A DNA stretch of 64,000 nucleotides from Porphyromonas cangingivalis (GTDB lineage Bacteria; Bacteroidota; Bacteroidia; Bacteroidales; Paludibacteraceae). Numbering within the stretch: the first letter of the stretch is position 1; every line of letters starts with the position of its first letter. Shown one piece after another: positions 7,872 to 17,452 of the stretch. The stretch is taken from contig CAMDNO010000001.1 of assembly GCA_945902955.1 (NCBI GenBank), forward strand, positions 1 through 64,000, written 5' to 3'. A program made the translations under genes and the position numbers. The notes beneath the pieces are model-generated. The model was not told where the DNA came from. It was given only the letters and a program-made list of their open reading frames with translations, and ran no database searches.

Positions 7872-9869
7872 ATGAAAAGAATTTGTGCTTTTATGGTATT
7901 CGTATTTGCGATAGTTGTTCTATTTGCTCAAACTAACAAATTCGTGAAGAACAGGTGGGAATCTAATGGCGTGGGATCCATCATTTGGCAGAATGATGGA
8001 AATCTGCCCCATGATGACAATATTGAGATGAGTGGACTCAAAATTTCTGCAATTTTGAAATATGGTATCAAAAGTGACAATAGTTTTTTTCTGAACCGGA
8101 GGTTGGTTTGGCCTTTGTTGAGGACTATTCCCAATAATACGCATGCAAGCTTGATCCGTAATTTTGACCTGGATTATATTAGTATGATCAATGTGGACGG
8201 TTGGAAAATCAACCCGGAAAAGGTGCTGTCAATAGAATTGAATGGTACACTGAAAGTAAAGTCCCAAGTGGAAAAAGTGATTGAAATTACCCGTGTGATT
8301 TCTCCCTCTACAAGGCAAGCCCTGTATTTTGAACTTTACACCTTGAAAAACAAGGGAGACAAATTGATAAGCATTGAAATTCCGGACTGTAAATTGAACT
8401 ATACAACCGATACGGAAAAGGGTGTTTATGGTGCATACAATATAGAACTGAAAACGACAAAAACAGGTATTTTTAATGTTGCAGTAGGGGATAGTCTCCA
8501 ATTTGTTCTGGTAATTAGTGGAAGCAAGGGTGGTGAATTGAAGCCTGCAATAGATCTGGAGGCTGAACTCAAGGCAAGAAAAATATTGGTGACAGAATGG
8601 CAGCAGAGTCTTGTATTGGAAACACCCAATGCTACGCTTAACAACGCTTTTGCCTTTGCCAAGTTAAGGGCTTCAGAGAGTATTTTTGATACCAAAGGTG
8701 GTTTGATGCACAGTCCTGGTGGTGAGGCCTATTATGCAGCCATTTGGGCCAATGACCAGGCCGAATATGTTAGTCCTTTTGCACCTTTCCTTGGCTATGA
8801 AACAGGCAATCAGGCTGCTATAAATGCCTACAAGCATTTTGCCCGTTACATGAACAACGATTACAATCCCATACCGAGTTCCATCATAGCAGAGGGTACG
8901 GATATTTGGAATGGCGCCAAGGACAGGGGCGACCAAGCCATGATTGCTTATGGTGCCGCTCGATTTGCATTAGCACTGGGTGATAAAGCCAAAGCCGAAC
9001 ATCTTTGGCCTTTGATTGAATGGTGTCTCGAATTCTTGAAACGAAAAGTGAATGCCAATGGGGTGGTAAAGTCAGATGCCGACGAGCTGGAACATCGTTT
9101 TCCATCAGGGGATGCCAACCTTTGCACCTCTTCACTTTATTACGATGCGCTCATTTCAGCTGGCTATCTTGGGAAGGAATTGAATAAACCTGTTGCACTT
9201 TTAACTGATTATTCAAGTCGGGCAAAAAGTATTAGAAAAGCCATTGAAAGCCATTTTGGTTCTTATGTTCAGGGCTATGATACCTATAGGTATTACGAAG
9301 GAAATGATGTGTTGAGGTCATGGATTTGTATGCCTTTGAATGTGGGGATATTTGAAAGGAAAGTCGGAACGATTGCAGCATTGTTTTCACCCACTTTATG
9401 GACGGAGGACGGGCTAGCGACTCAGGCAGGCAACAACGTTTTCTGGGACAGGTCGACGCTGTATGCCTTGAGAGGTGTTTTTGCCGCCGGTGAAAAAGAT
9501 AAGGCCTTGGATTTTTTGGAGTATTACTCCAACCGCAGGCTCTTGGGCGAACATGTACCTTATGCAGTAGAGGCCTATCCGGAGGGGAATCAACGTCATT
9601 TATCTGCCGAAAGTGCCCTGTACTGTCGTATTTACACCGAAGGACTTTTTGGAATACGTCCTACGGGTTTCAACTCCTTTGATTTATGTCCACAATTACC
9701 TCACAAATGGAACCAGATGTCTTTAAGGAATATCAAGCTATTTGAATCAAATTTTGATATTTTGGTGAAAAGAATTAAAGGGAAATTGGAGGTGGATATT
9801 GTAAAGGGTAACAAAACCGTTTTTCATAAGTCCTTTAGGGATGGTGAAACAGTGAAAGTGAAATTGTAG
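7872..9869 (+). CDS. Secreted six-hairpin glycosidase-like protein with atypical codon use
   Basis: 665 residues with signal peptide MKRICAFMVFVFAIVVLFAQ. After a beta-rich N-terminal ~230 residues comes an (alpha/alpha)6-type region with YYAAIWANDQAEYVSPF, IIAEGTDIWNGAKDRGDQAM, KSDADELEHRFPSGDANLC and EAYPEGNQRHLSAES, which contain several candidate acid residues. This resembles GH15/GH116/GH78-like catalytic domains generally, but no family can be named. It lies 18 bp after the previous gene, so they are presumably co-transcribed. It is unusual in arginine codons: about 13 of 30 are AGG, whereas the GH2 gene two places upstream has none in about 30. This suggests separate acquisition. Confidence 0.6.
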   Translation: MKRICAFMVFVFAIVVLFAQTNKFVKNRWESNGVGSIIWQNDGNLPHDDNIEMSGLKISAILKYGIKSDNSFFLNRRLVWPLLRTIPNNTHASLIRNFDLDYISMINVDGWKINPEKVLSIELNGTLKVKSQVEKVIEITRVISPSTRQALYFELYTLKNKGDKLISIEIPDCKLNYTTDTEKGVYGAYNIELKTTKTGIFNVAVGDSLQFVLVISGSKGGELKPAIDLEAELKARKILVTEWQQSLVLETPNATLNNAFAFAKLRASESIFDTKGGLMHSPGGEAYYAAIWANDQAEYVSPFAPFLGYETGNQAAINAYKHFARYMNNDYNPIPSSIIAEGTDIWNGAKDRGDQAMIAYGAARFALALGDKAKAEHLWPLIEWCLEFLKRKVNANGVVKSDADELEHRFPSGDANLCTSSLYYDALISAGYLGKELNKPVALLTDYSSRAKSIRKAIESHFGSYVQGYDTYRYYEGNDVLRSWICMPLNVGIFERKVGTIAALFSPTLWTEDGLATQAGNNVFWDRSTLYALRGVFAAGEKDKALDFLEYYSNRRLLGEHVPYAVEAYPEGNQRHLSAESALYCRIYTEGLFGIRPTGFNSFDLCPQLPHKWNQMSLRNIKLFESNFDILVKRIKGKLEVDIVKGNKTVFHKSFRDGETVKVKL

Positions 9870-10101
9870 ATTTATGGTATTTTCTATAGATGATGCTGGA
9901 ACGCTCCACAGCTCGGCGTAGGTAAATAAGATGCCAATTGCTGGGCGAATCGTCTTTAACTTCGTAGATTTTAGCTACGCTGATTTTCAATTCAATTCGC
10001 TTCGTTGGACTAAAAACAAAGCTTCTGCTTTGCATATTAAAATAGAATATTAAAAGCAGGATTATCAATAAAAATCTGTAAACAAAATTTAGGACGATAC
10101 A
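9870..10101. other. Intergenic gap with repeat-like sequence, no gene seen
   Basis: The 232-bp gap holds no convincing gene. Just past the stop codon, about 9883-9930 (TTTCTATAGATGATGC followed by CGCTCC and GGCGTAGG) resembles a widespread Bacteroidetes intergenic repeat ending in TCTATAGAAA; this is from memory and untested. A short inverted repeat CAAAGC/GCTTTG lies at 10017-10032, with no T-run after it. A 149-codon open frame on the minus strand overlaps this area but looks like chance. Confidence 0.35.
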
Positions 10102-11676
10102 ATGAAAACAACTCAATTGGCTCTGGTTATTTTGCTCACTTTTAATATATTTGGTCAGCAAAAGTATTTTACTAACCCTGTAATTGGCGGCTTCAATCCC
10201 GACCCATCCATTTGCCGAAATGGCCATGATTATTACCTTGTAACCAGTTCTTTCGAATTTTTTCCGGGTGTTCCGGTATATCATAGCAAAGATTTGGTGA
10301 ACTGGAAAATGATAAGCTATGCACTGACAAGAAACTCACAGTTAAACCTTACCAACTATATGGCTTCAGATGGCATTTGGGCGCCGACCATTCGCTATTG
10401 TAATGGGAAATATTATATGATTACGACACTGGTAAGCCGCAGACCCTGGAAACCTAAGAATTTCTATGTAACTGCTACTGACCCTGCCGGTCCATGGAGC
10501 GAGCCCATAATGGTGGATGAAGGAGGTATTGATCCTGATTTGTTTTTCGATGACAATGGAAAAACCTATTATTTGCGAAACGGAGGGAATGGAATTGACA
10601 TTGCTGAAATTGATCTGACAACAGGAAAGTTATTGCATGCGCCTGTGAATATCTGGGCAGGAACTGGAGCACCTTATCCCGAAGCACCACACATGTACAA
10701 AATCAATGGCATGTATTATCTTATTATTGCGGAAGGAGGTACCGGCATGTATCATCAAACCAGTGTGGCCAGAGCAAGTTCTCCGCTCCATGTTTTCAAA
10801 CCTTATCCACACAACCCCATACTGTGTCATACAAAAAGGCACATGCACACCATTCAGGCAACTGGGCATGCCGATATCATACAGGCACACGACCAATCGT
10901 GGTGGGCTGTTTTTTTAGGGAAAAGAAGTGCCGGATTTGAAATTAACAACAGTTTAATGGGACGGGAGACATTTTTAGCGCCGGTAAACTGGACGGATGA
11001 TGGCTGGCCAATTGTAGGAAGTGGAGGCTTTGTAGAATTAAAAATGCAGGCACCAGCCTTTTTCAGCCAACAGCAAAAGTCTGAAAAAATTCGTTACGAT
11101 TTTTCCGAAAGCAATTTTCCCTTAGCTTTTAACCATATCAGAAACCCTGTTGAAAAACAATATACCCTCACTGAAAAGCCAGGATGGGCAGGTTTATCGG
11201 GTTGCAGTACAAGCTTATCGGATGCAGCTTCGCCTACTTTTGCAGGAGTACGATTACAACATATTGAAGCAACCGTAACTACTAAAATGGACTTTAGCCC
11301 CACCAAAGAAGGCGAGGAAGCCGGAATAACTATTTACCTCGACAATAAGCACTATTATTCATTATCGGTAACAAAATCGGGTAAAAAGTCTGTTTTTCAA
11401 GTGCATAAAAAAGCAAGCAGCATCGAAACGAAAACACCTTACAGTACTCATTCGAAGCAGATATCCTTTTTGAGATTACAAATAAGCAAAACTGAAATTC
11501 ACTTTTCAGTATCGACTGACGGTAAGGTATTTAACGAGCTGGAAACAGCAGAGGCGAAGATGCTATATTCGCCTCAATACACCGGAGCATATGTAGGTAT
11601 ATATGCTACCGGCAATGGGAACGTGTCGAAAACAAAAGCTTGGTTCGACTACTTTGAATATACTCCGGAAAAATAA
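10102..11676 (+). CDS. Secreted GH43 beta-xylosidase/arabinofuranosidase (GH43_11/12-like) with C-terminal sandwich
   Basis: 524 residues; the signal peptide ends near FNIFGQ. The five-blade GH43 propeller spans about 22-315 and the catalytic triad is readable: base D34 (GGFNPDPSI), pKa modulator D144 (GIDPDLFFDD) and acid E194 (PYPEAPHMY). The opening YYLVTSSFEFFPGVPVYHSKDLVNW is typical of the xylosidase-type subfamilies 11/12. The C-terminal ~190 residues (RYDFSE..., KEGEEAGITIYLDNKHYYSL) match the concanavalin-like C-terminal domain usual in those subfamilies. It should release xylose or arabinose from non-reducing ends outside the cytoplasm. It is separated by 232 bp from the upstream genes, so it may have its own promoter. 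A dead beta-helix remnant follows in the same frame. Confidence 0.85.
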   Translation: MKTTQLALVILLTFNIFGQQKYFTNPVIGGFNPDPSICRNGHDYYLVTSSFEFFPGVPVYHSKDLVNWKMISYALTRNSQLNLTNYMASDGIWAPTIRYCNGKYYMITTLVSRRPWKPKNFYVTATDPAGPWSEPIMVDEGGIDPDLFFDDNGKTYYLRNGGNGIDIAEIDLTTGKLLHAPVNIWAGTGAPYPEAPHMYKINGMYYLIIAEGGTGMYHQTSVARASSPLHVFKPYPHNPILCHTKRHMHTIQATGHADIIQAHDQSWWAVFLGKRSAGFEINNSLMGRETFLAPVNWTDDGWPIVGSGGFVELKMQAPAFFSQQQKSEKIRYDFSESNFPLAFNHIRNPVEKQYTLTEKPGWAGLSGCSTSLSDAASPTFAGVRLQHIEATVTTKMDFSPTKEGEEAGITIYLDNKHYYSLSVTKSGKKSVFQVHKKASSIETKTPYSTHSKQISFLRLQISKTEIHFSVSTDGKVFNELETAEAKMLYSPQYTGAYVGIYATGNGNVSKTKAWFDYFEYTPEK

Positions 11677-11829
11677 GGTTTTCTTTTCGGTAGATTTATT
11701 GACGAATCAATTTTAAAATATACCAATAATGCTGGCACCCGGTCAAGTCCGTTTGCCAGCATTTTCAGAGCAACAGAAATGGCCTGCGCTGGCGATACGG
11801 TTACCATTAATGGTGGTGTTTCAACTTAA
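11677..11829 (+). pseudogene. Remnant of a parallel beta-helix (pectate-lyase-like) protein N-terminus
   Basis: Directly after the GH43 stop, and in the same frame, 11677-11829 is open to a TAA at 11827. It encodes NNAGTRSSPFASIFRATEMA followed by CAGDTVTINGGVST. This matches the usual entry of secreted right-handed beta-helix proteins (G-T-x-x-x-P-F-x-S/T-I-x-x-A...-A-G-D-T-V-x-I-x-x-G-V). There is no start codon and no rest of the helix. A perfect 10-bp inverted repeat lies within it (AATGCTGGCA at 11728-11737 and its complement at 11754-11763), which could incidentally act as a hairpin after GH43. Confidence 0.55.
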
Positions 11830-11964
11830 CAAACAATTTTAACCGAGCGTAGTCAAGAGCCATACGCTCAGCGTGCAGTGCGAAGTGATACAATGCGTTA
11901 AGCGGGAAATTACTTTTTTCAAAACAAGAGAATTTTAATATTACTATAGTCTATTCTTAATAAT

Positions 11965-14217
11965 ATGTCAAACATTACTCAAAATCAAGAAATACAATTT
12001 ATTTCGCCTTTTATATGGACCATTGGGTACGCTGCGAATATAAATGAAAGTCCAATTAATTGGTATTCGGCTACAGTACCTGGTGCAGTACAGCTTGATT
12101 TGGCAAAGGCGCTCCAATACGGTGATTACTTTTATGCCGAAAATTGGAAAGATTATGGTTGGATGGAAGATCATTTTTTTACCTACCGAACAATATTTTC
12201 AAAACCAATATTGACTGAAAATCAAAAATGCTTTTTCATTTCGAAAGGTATCGATTATGAATTTGAGATTACGTTGAACGGTGAAAAACTATTGTATCAG
12301 GAAGGTATGTTTACACCAGTAAAATTGGATTTAACCTCCAAACTCAAAACTCAAAATGAATTATTTGTCAAAATATTTCCTATTCCTAAACTCCACAAAC
12401 AGCCAGCTGACAGAACACAAGCTGCTCAATCGGTAAAACCCGCCCTAAGTTATGGTTGGGATTGGCATCCACGCTTAGTTCCGGTTGGAATATGGGACGA
12501 AACAGGTTTATTAGTTCAAAATCAGTCAGAAATTACGGATATTGATTTAAGCTATACGCTTGATAAAGAATTGAAAACGGCGACAATTATGACTCGGATT
12601 GAAGGTGCAAAACTTCAGGATTGCAGGTATAAAGTTGCCATTTGGGACGCAAATGCAAAGTTAGTTTTTGAGAAAAATGAGCAATTTTCGTCCGATAAAC
12701 AAACGTTCACAAACATCATTGGAAACATTCAACTTTGGTGGCCTCACGATCACGGAACTCCCTATTTATATACTTTAGATGTTCAACTTTTCGATACAAA
12801 TGAAAAGTTGATTCAACATCAAACGCGTAAATTTGGTTTCCGTAAAGTGCAACTAATAATGAACGATGGAGCATGGAATGAACCGACTTCATTTCCAAAA
12901 AGTCAGAGTGTAGCTCCTATTCAACTCGAAATTAATGGTAGGAATTTTTTTTGCAAAGGATCAAATTGGGTAAATCCCGAAATTTTTCCAGGAACAATTA
13001 CTACAAAACGTTACGATGAATTATTGGCCAATGTAATGGATGCCAATTTCAATATTCTACGGGTTTGGGGCGGTGGCATAGTTAACAAAGATGACTTTTA
13101 CGATTTATGCGACGAAAAGGGAATTTTGGTTTGGCAGGAATTTCCGCTGGCATGCAATAACTATGAAGGAAATCCACACTATTTAAAAATATTGGAACAA
13201 GAATCAACCTCTATTATCAAGCGGTTGAAAGGGCATCCTTCGTTGGCAATTTGGTGTGGCGGCAATGAGTTATTTAACAACTGGAGCAAAATGACTGACC
13301 AATCGCCCGCTTTACGGTTGCTCAACAGTCAATGTTATCAGCTCGACCCAACAACCCCTTTCATAGCTACCTCGCCTTTGATGGGCATGGGACACGGACA
13401 TTATCTTTTCCGCGACTGGCAAACAAAAGAGGAAGTTTATAAATGGATGTCAAAAGCTAAATGTACAGCCTACACGGAATTTGGAGTGCCATCGCCTTCG
13501 TCGGTTGAAGTGCTGAAAACCATTATTCCCGAAAATGAACTTTGGCCACCAAAACGTGGAACTTCGTGGCAAAGCCATCATGCATTCAACGCATGGGTGA
13601 ACAATACCTGGTTGATGCCCGAAATGCTGACCGATTATTTTGGCGAAGCTCAAAACTTAGAAGAATTGGTTGCCAACGGACAATTAGTTCAAGCTGAGGG
13701 CTATAAATGCATTTACGAAGAAGCACGCCGACAAAAACCTTATTGCTCCATGGCATTAAATTGGTGCTTGAATGAGCCGTGGCCTACTGCAGCCAACAAC
13801 AGTTTGATAAGTTGGCCCAACAAACCCAAACCAGCATTCTATGCAGTGAAAAATGCTTGCCGTCCATTTTTGGCTTCGGCACGTTTGCGAAAATTCAAAT
13901 ATTGCGAAAGAGAGGAGTTTAGTGCTGATATTTGGATATTAAACGATGTCGCAAAACATTCTGATAAGGGAAAAATAAATATTAAATTGCTAACAGATAA
14001 CTCAGAACTGAAACTACTAACTTGGGAATTCGATGCTTTAAACGAAAATACGAACCTCGCAGGTCCCACCGTTCGTTGCGTATTGCCAAGTTGGGAAACC
14101 GACCGTTTTAAATTGATACTCGAAGTGGAAGGACATCCAGAGTTTAGCTCCGAATATACCTTGCTTTACGAAAACCTGAAGTTGAAGCGAAAAAAACAGA
14201 ATATATTGAATTTTTAA
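11965..14217 (+). CDS. GH2 beta-mannosidase-like enzyme without a signal peptide
   Basis: 750 residues. The GH2 layout is complete: jelly roll (about 10-180, WYSATVPGAVQLDL), sandwich domains (about 185-310) and TIM barrel (about 320-680). Mannosidase-type GH2 motifs are present: GSNWVNPE, NILRVWGGG and VWQEFPLACNNY. Acid/base is E435 (WCGGNELFNNW) and nucleophile E505 (TAYTEFGVPS). There is no N-terminal hydrophobic segment (MSNITQNQEIQF), unlike almost all its neighbours. Either the enzyme works in the cytoplasm on imported oligosaccharides or the start is misplaced; I see no upstream in-frame alternative with a signal. The esterase gene starts 14 bp downstream. The beta-mannoside substrate is inferred from the subfamily. 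Confidence 0.82.
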   Translation: MSNITQNQEIQFISPFIWTIGYAANINESPINWYSATVPGAVQLDLAKALQYGDYFYAENWKDYGWMEDHFFTYRTIFSKPILTENQKCFFISKGIDYEFEITLNGEKLLYQEGMFTPVKLDLTSKLKTQNELFVKIFPIPKLHKQPADRTQAAQSVKPALSYGWDWHPRLVPVGIWDETGLLVQNQSEITDIDLSYTLDKELKTATIMTRIEGAKLQDCRYKVAIWDANAKLVFEKNEQFSSDKQTFTNIIGNIQLWWPHDHGTPYLYTLDVQLFDTNEKLIQHQTRKFGFRKVQLIMNDGAWNEPTSFPKSQSVAPIQLEINGRNFFCKGSNWVNPEIFPGTITTKRYDELLANVMDANFNILRVWGGGIVNKDDFYDLCDEKGILVWQEFPLACNNYEGNPHYLKILEQESTSIIKRLKGHPSLAIWCGGNELFNNWSKMTDQSPALRLLNSQCYQLDPTTPFIATSPLMGMGHGHYLFRDWQTKEEVYKWMSKAKCTAYTEFGVPSPSSVEVLKTIIPENELWPPKRGTSWQSHHAFNAWVNNTWLMPEMLTDYFGEAQNLEELVANGQLVQAEGYKCIYEEARRQKPYCSMALNWCLNEPWPTAANNSLISWPNKPKPAFYAVKNACRPFLASARLRKFKYCEREEFSADIWILNDVAKHSDKGKINIKLLTDNSELKLLTWEFDALNENTNLAGPTVRCVLPSWETDRFKLILEVEGHPEFSSEYTLLYENLKLKRKKQNILNF

Positions 14218-14231
14218 AAGAAAATTGTTTT

Positions 14232-15173
14232 ATGAAAAAACCCAAAGGTATGCAACGGAAATTTCTACTACTTTTTGTAATATTTCACGGATATAATTTG
14301 TGTGCTCAAAACGTTGTATTACCATTGTACAAAGGAGAAATACCTAATTCCAATTCCATTATATTGGAAGAAACAACCAAGAAAAAAGACATTACTCTTA
14401 TCAGCAATGTTCAAAAGCCTGATATTGCCGTATTTTTACCATCCAAGCGTTTCGCTACTGGTCAGGCGGTAATTATTTGTCCGGGAGGTGGCTATTGCGT
14501 GCTTGCTTACGACCTCGAAGGCACTGATATTGCTAAATATTTTAATTCAATTGGCGTGGCTGCTGTTGTTTTAAAATACAGGCTACCAACATCGGGTAAT
14601 TCTATCATACCACACAAAACACCACTTATGGATGCACAACGAGCTATGCGTTTGGTACGATTCAATGCTGAAAAATGGAATATTCATCCTTCAAAAATTG
14701 GAATAATGGGTTTCTCGGCTGGTGGTCATTTGGCTTCGACACTCGGAACGCATTTCGATTACGGTAACAAAACAGCTGCCGATTCGGTAGAGCAACAAAG
14801 TTGCCGACCCGATTTTATGATTCTCTGCTATCCTGTTATTTCCTTTGTTGATTCAGCTTCCCATAGGGGTTCTCCTGAAAATCTTTTGGGCAAAAATCCT
14901 GAAAAATTGCTGAAAGAATACTACTCCAACGAATTGCAAGTGAAAGAGGATACGCCTCCTGCATTTATTGTTCACGCTGATAATGATGAAGGAGTATCTT
15001 CCGAGAATTCAATATTAATGTACAAGGCACTGCGTAAAAAACATATTTCGGCTGAACTACATGTTCTTTCCGAGGGTAAACATGGTTTCGGTTTAGGTAT
15101 TGGCAACGAACACATTGCTTCGTGGACAAATTCGTTGAAATTGTGGCTAAACTGGCTGAATGCTAAGGAATAG
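14232..15173 (+). CDS. Secreted alpha/beta-hydrolase esterase (acetyl-xylan esterase type)
   Basis: 313 residues with a signal-like N-terminus (hydrophobic core FLLLFVIFHGYNLC). The alpha/beta-hydrolase features are an oxyanion-loop PGGGY (84-88), nucleophile S162 in GFSAGG, Asp252 in HADNDEGV and His284 in GKHGFG. Bacteroidetes secreted homologues of this size are usually annotated as carbohydrate (acetyl-xylan or pectin) esterases. It starts 14 bp after the GH2 gene and is probably co-transcribed. It ends only 5 bp from the convergent GH3 gene, with no visible terminator between them. A later start at Met7 is possible and keeps the signal peptide. The acyl group it removes cannot be decided from sequence. 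Confidence 0.75.
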   Translation: MKKPKGMQRKFLLLFVIFHGYNLCAQNVVLPLYKGEIPNSNSIILEETTKKKDITLISNVQKPDIAVFLPSKRFATGQAVIICPGGGYCVLAYDLEGTDIAKYFNSIGVAAVVLKYRLPTSGNSIIPHKTPLMDAQRAMRLVRFNAEKWNIHPSKIGIMGFSAGGHLASTLGTHFDYGNKTAADSVEQQSCRPDFMILCYPVISFVDSASHRGSPENLLGKNPEKLLKEYYSNELQVKEDTPPAFIVHADNDEGVSSENSILMYKALRKKHISAELHVLSEGKHGFGLGIGNEHIASWTNSLKLWLNWLNAKE

Positions 15174-15178
15174 CCTTT

Positions 15179-17422
15179 TCACTTCACCATAAAACTCCCT
15201 TTAAGCCCTTTAATACTGCTTTCGCCTATCCAGATATTAAAATCTCCGGTTTCGGTTTTCCTTTTCAAATCGAGGCCGTAAAAGGCAAGGTCGGACGCTT
15301 GTAGGGTGAACATAAGGGTTTTACTTTCTCCTGCTTTCAAATATACCTTTTGGAAAGCCTTCAGTTCTTTAACCGGACGGGCAATGGAGCCAACAATGTC
15401 CTGTACGTAAAGCTGTGCTACTTCTTGTCCATCGGTATTGCTAGTATTTTTGATGGTTACACGAGCTGTAAGCGTTCCGTTTATCGGAATTTCAGTTGCC
15501 GACAATTGTAAGTTTGAATACTCGAATGTACTGTACGACAAGCCAAACCCAAACGGAAACAAAGGTTCCTTTCCTGAGTCCATATAATAGCTTGTATTGC
15601 CAAGTGAAGTTTGAGATACTTCTAGCGGTAAGCTATTTAAATCGGGGATGGGTTTAATCGTTGGTCGCCCTGTATTGTTATGATTATAATACATGGGAAT
15701 TTGTCCTACCTCACGAACAAAAGTTGCTGGCAATTTTCCACTTGGGTTTTCTTTTCCGAACAACAAATCCAGAATGGCTAAACCGCCCATAGTGCCTGGA
15801 TGGAAATTGTATAGTACGGCATCTGCATTTGGCAAATCACGTTCGATAGTGAGTGGACGACCAGCCATGACAACCATAATTACAGGTTTACCAGTACTTT
15901 TTATGGCTTTTAATAAATTGGATTGTTGTCCTATCAGATTTATGTTCGACAAGGAATGAGCCTCACCAGAAAGTATAGCCTCTTCGCCCACAAAAACAAC
16001 AGCTATATCGGCAGAATTGGCTGCTGCTATAGCTTTTTCAAAATTTGTATTTCTATCGCGAGAATAGGTCAGACCGGCTTCGTACACATAGTTTATGTTT
16101 GAATATTCAGTTTGAAGTGCTTTGAGAGGTGTTATTGTTTTGCTTTTTTCACCGTCGAAAACCCACGTACCTATTTGGTCGTGTGGCGCATCGGCCATAG
16201 GTCCGATGACAGCAATTTTAGTTGTATATTTCAACGGTAAAATATTGTTGGTGTTTTTCAATAAAACAGCAGATTCAACAGCCGCCTGACGGGCTTTTTG
16301 TAAATGCGCAACAGAATATATTGTAGATATTTGATTTTCATCAATATATGGATTTTCAAAAAGACCTAATCTATATTTGATTCTCAAAATATTTCGAACA
16401 GCGTTGTCAACATCTTTAACCGATACTTTTTTCTCTCTAATTAATTCTTTAAGGTTCTCTATGAAGGTTGTACTCTGCATTTCCATATCCATTCCAGCCC
16501 TTAGCGAGATACGTGCCACTTCTTTTCTATCATTTGCAACCCCATGTGGCATCATTTCCAGCATCGATTCCCAGTCGGAAACAACAAATCCATCAAATTT
16601 CCATTCTTTACGCAGCACTGTGCGGAGCAAAAATTCATTCCCCGACGAAGGAATACCATCATTATCGTTAAACGAAGTCATCACGGTGGCAGCACCGGCT
16701 TCAATTGCTTTCCGAAAGGGAGGTAAATACACATTACGCATCAGTCGCTCGGGTATATTTGACGAATTATAATCGCGACCACCTTCGGCAGCTCCATATC
16801 CCGCAAAATGCTTCACACAAGCAGCTACGGAACTTTTTTCACGCAAGTCTTTTCCCTGAAAACCACGAACCATTGCAGCACCCATCGCACCTGCCAAATA
16901 AGGGTCTTCACCCAAACTTTCGGCTATTCTACCCCAGCGTGCATCGCGCGAGATGTCAAGCATAGGTGCAAATGTCCAGGTTATTCCTTGTTCACGAGCT
17001 TCGGTAGCCGCCACACGTGCCCCATCTTCAGGTATTTGAGGGTTGAATGAAGCAGCTTGACCTAATGGGATGGGAAAAATTGTTTTGTAACCATGAATCA
17101 CATCACGACCAATAATAAGTGGAATTCCGAGTCGAGATTCTTTAAGTGCCGTGCGCTGAATCTGATTGATGTATTGAGCATCCACATTGAGCAATGAGCC
17201 TAATTCTCCTTTGCGTACTTTCTCAAGTTTGCGTACTTTATTAAGCGAATTGTCCACAGGCGCATTGAAATTAAGTTGACTCATTTGGCCTACCTTTTCT
17301 TCCAAAGTCATCTTGCGAAGCAGGTTGTTGATAAACTTATCTTCGGCTTTGGTCGATTTAGTTTGAGCGAAACCTGATAATGATATGCATACTGTCAATG
17401 CAATAGTTTGAATGAATTTCAT
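15179..17422 (-). CDS. Secreted GH3 beta-glucosidase/beta-xylosidase
   Basis: 747 residues with signal peptide ending SLSGFAQ. The layout is a GH3 N-terminal TIM barrel (about 35-360: IGRDVIHGY, KHFAGYGAAEGGRDYN, nucleophile D283 in VVSDWESM), an alpha/beta sandwich (about 385-620: ESAVLLKN and GEEAILSGEAHS, which holds the likely acid/base) and a C-terminal fibronectin III-like domain (FPFGFGLSYSTFEY, VAQLYVQD). Order and length match BglX-type periplasmic enzymes. It removes terminal beta-glucose or xylose from oligosaccharides. It is the last gene of the minus-strand unit that begins at 25640 and lies 30 bp after the ADP-ribosylglycohydrolase gene. Confidence 0.88.
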   Translation of the reverse strand: MKFIQTIALTVCISLSGFAQTKSTKAEDKFINNLLRKMTLEEKVGQMSQLNFNAPVDNSLNKVRKLEKVRKGELGSLLNVDAQYINQIQRTALKESRLGIPLIIGRDVIHGYKTIFPIPLGQAASFNPQIPEDGARVAATEAREQGITWTFAPMLDISRDARWGRIAESLGEDPYLAGAMGAAMVRGFQGKDLREKSSVAACVKHFAGYGAAEGGRDYNSSNIPERLMRNVYLPPFRKAIEAGAATVMTSFNDNDGIPSSGNEFLLRTVLRKEWKFDGFVVSDWESMLEMMPHGVANDRKEVARISLRAGMDMEMQSTTFIENLKELIREKKVSVKDVDNAVRNILRIKYRLGLFENPYIDENQISTIYSVAHLQKARQAAVESAVLLKNTNNILPLKYTTKIAVIGPMADAPHDQIGTWVFDGEKSKTITPLKALQTEYSNINYVYEAGLTYSRDRNTNFEKAIAAANSADIAVVFVGEEAILSGEAHSLSNINLIGQQSNLLKAIKSTGKPVIMVVMAGRPLTIERDLPNADAVLYNFHPGTMGGLAILDLLFGKENPSGKLPATFVREVGQIPMYYNHNNTGRPTIKPIPDLNSLPLEVSQTSLGNTSYYMDSGKEPLFPFGFGLSYSTFEYSNLQLSATEIPINGTLTARVTIKNTSNTDGQEVAQLYVQDIVGSIARPVKELKAFQKVYLKAGESKTLMFTLQASDLAFYGLDLKRKTETGDFNIWIGESSIKGLKGSFMVK

Positions 17423-17452
17423 ACGTATAGTAGCTATTTTATTTCTAATTGA

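Noticed and set aside
9835..10284. A 149-codon open frame on the minus strand overlapping the GH43 start and the preceding gap.
   Set aside because: It overlaps the clear GH43 signal peptide, shows no recognisable domain, and its composition looks like the complement of non-coding and coding DNA.
11728..11763. A 10-bp perfect inverted repeat as a GH43 terminator.
   Set aside because: The loop is 16 nt, the T-run after it is short, and it coincides with codons of the beta-helix remnant, so it may be accidental; noted within the remnant entry only.
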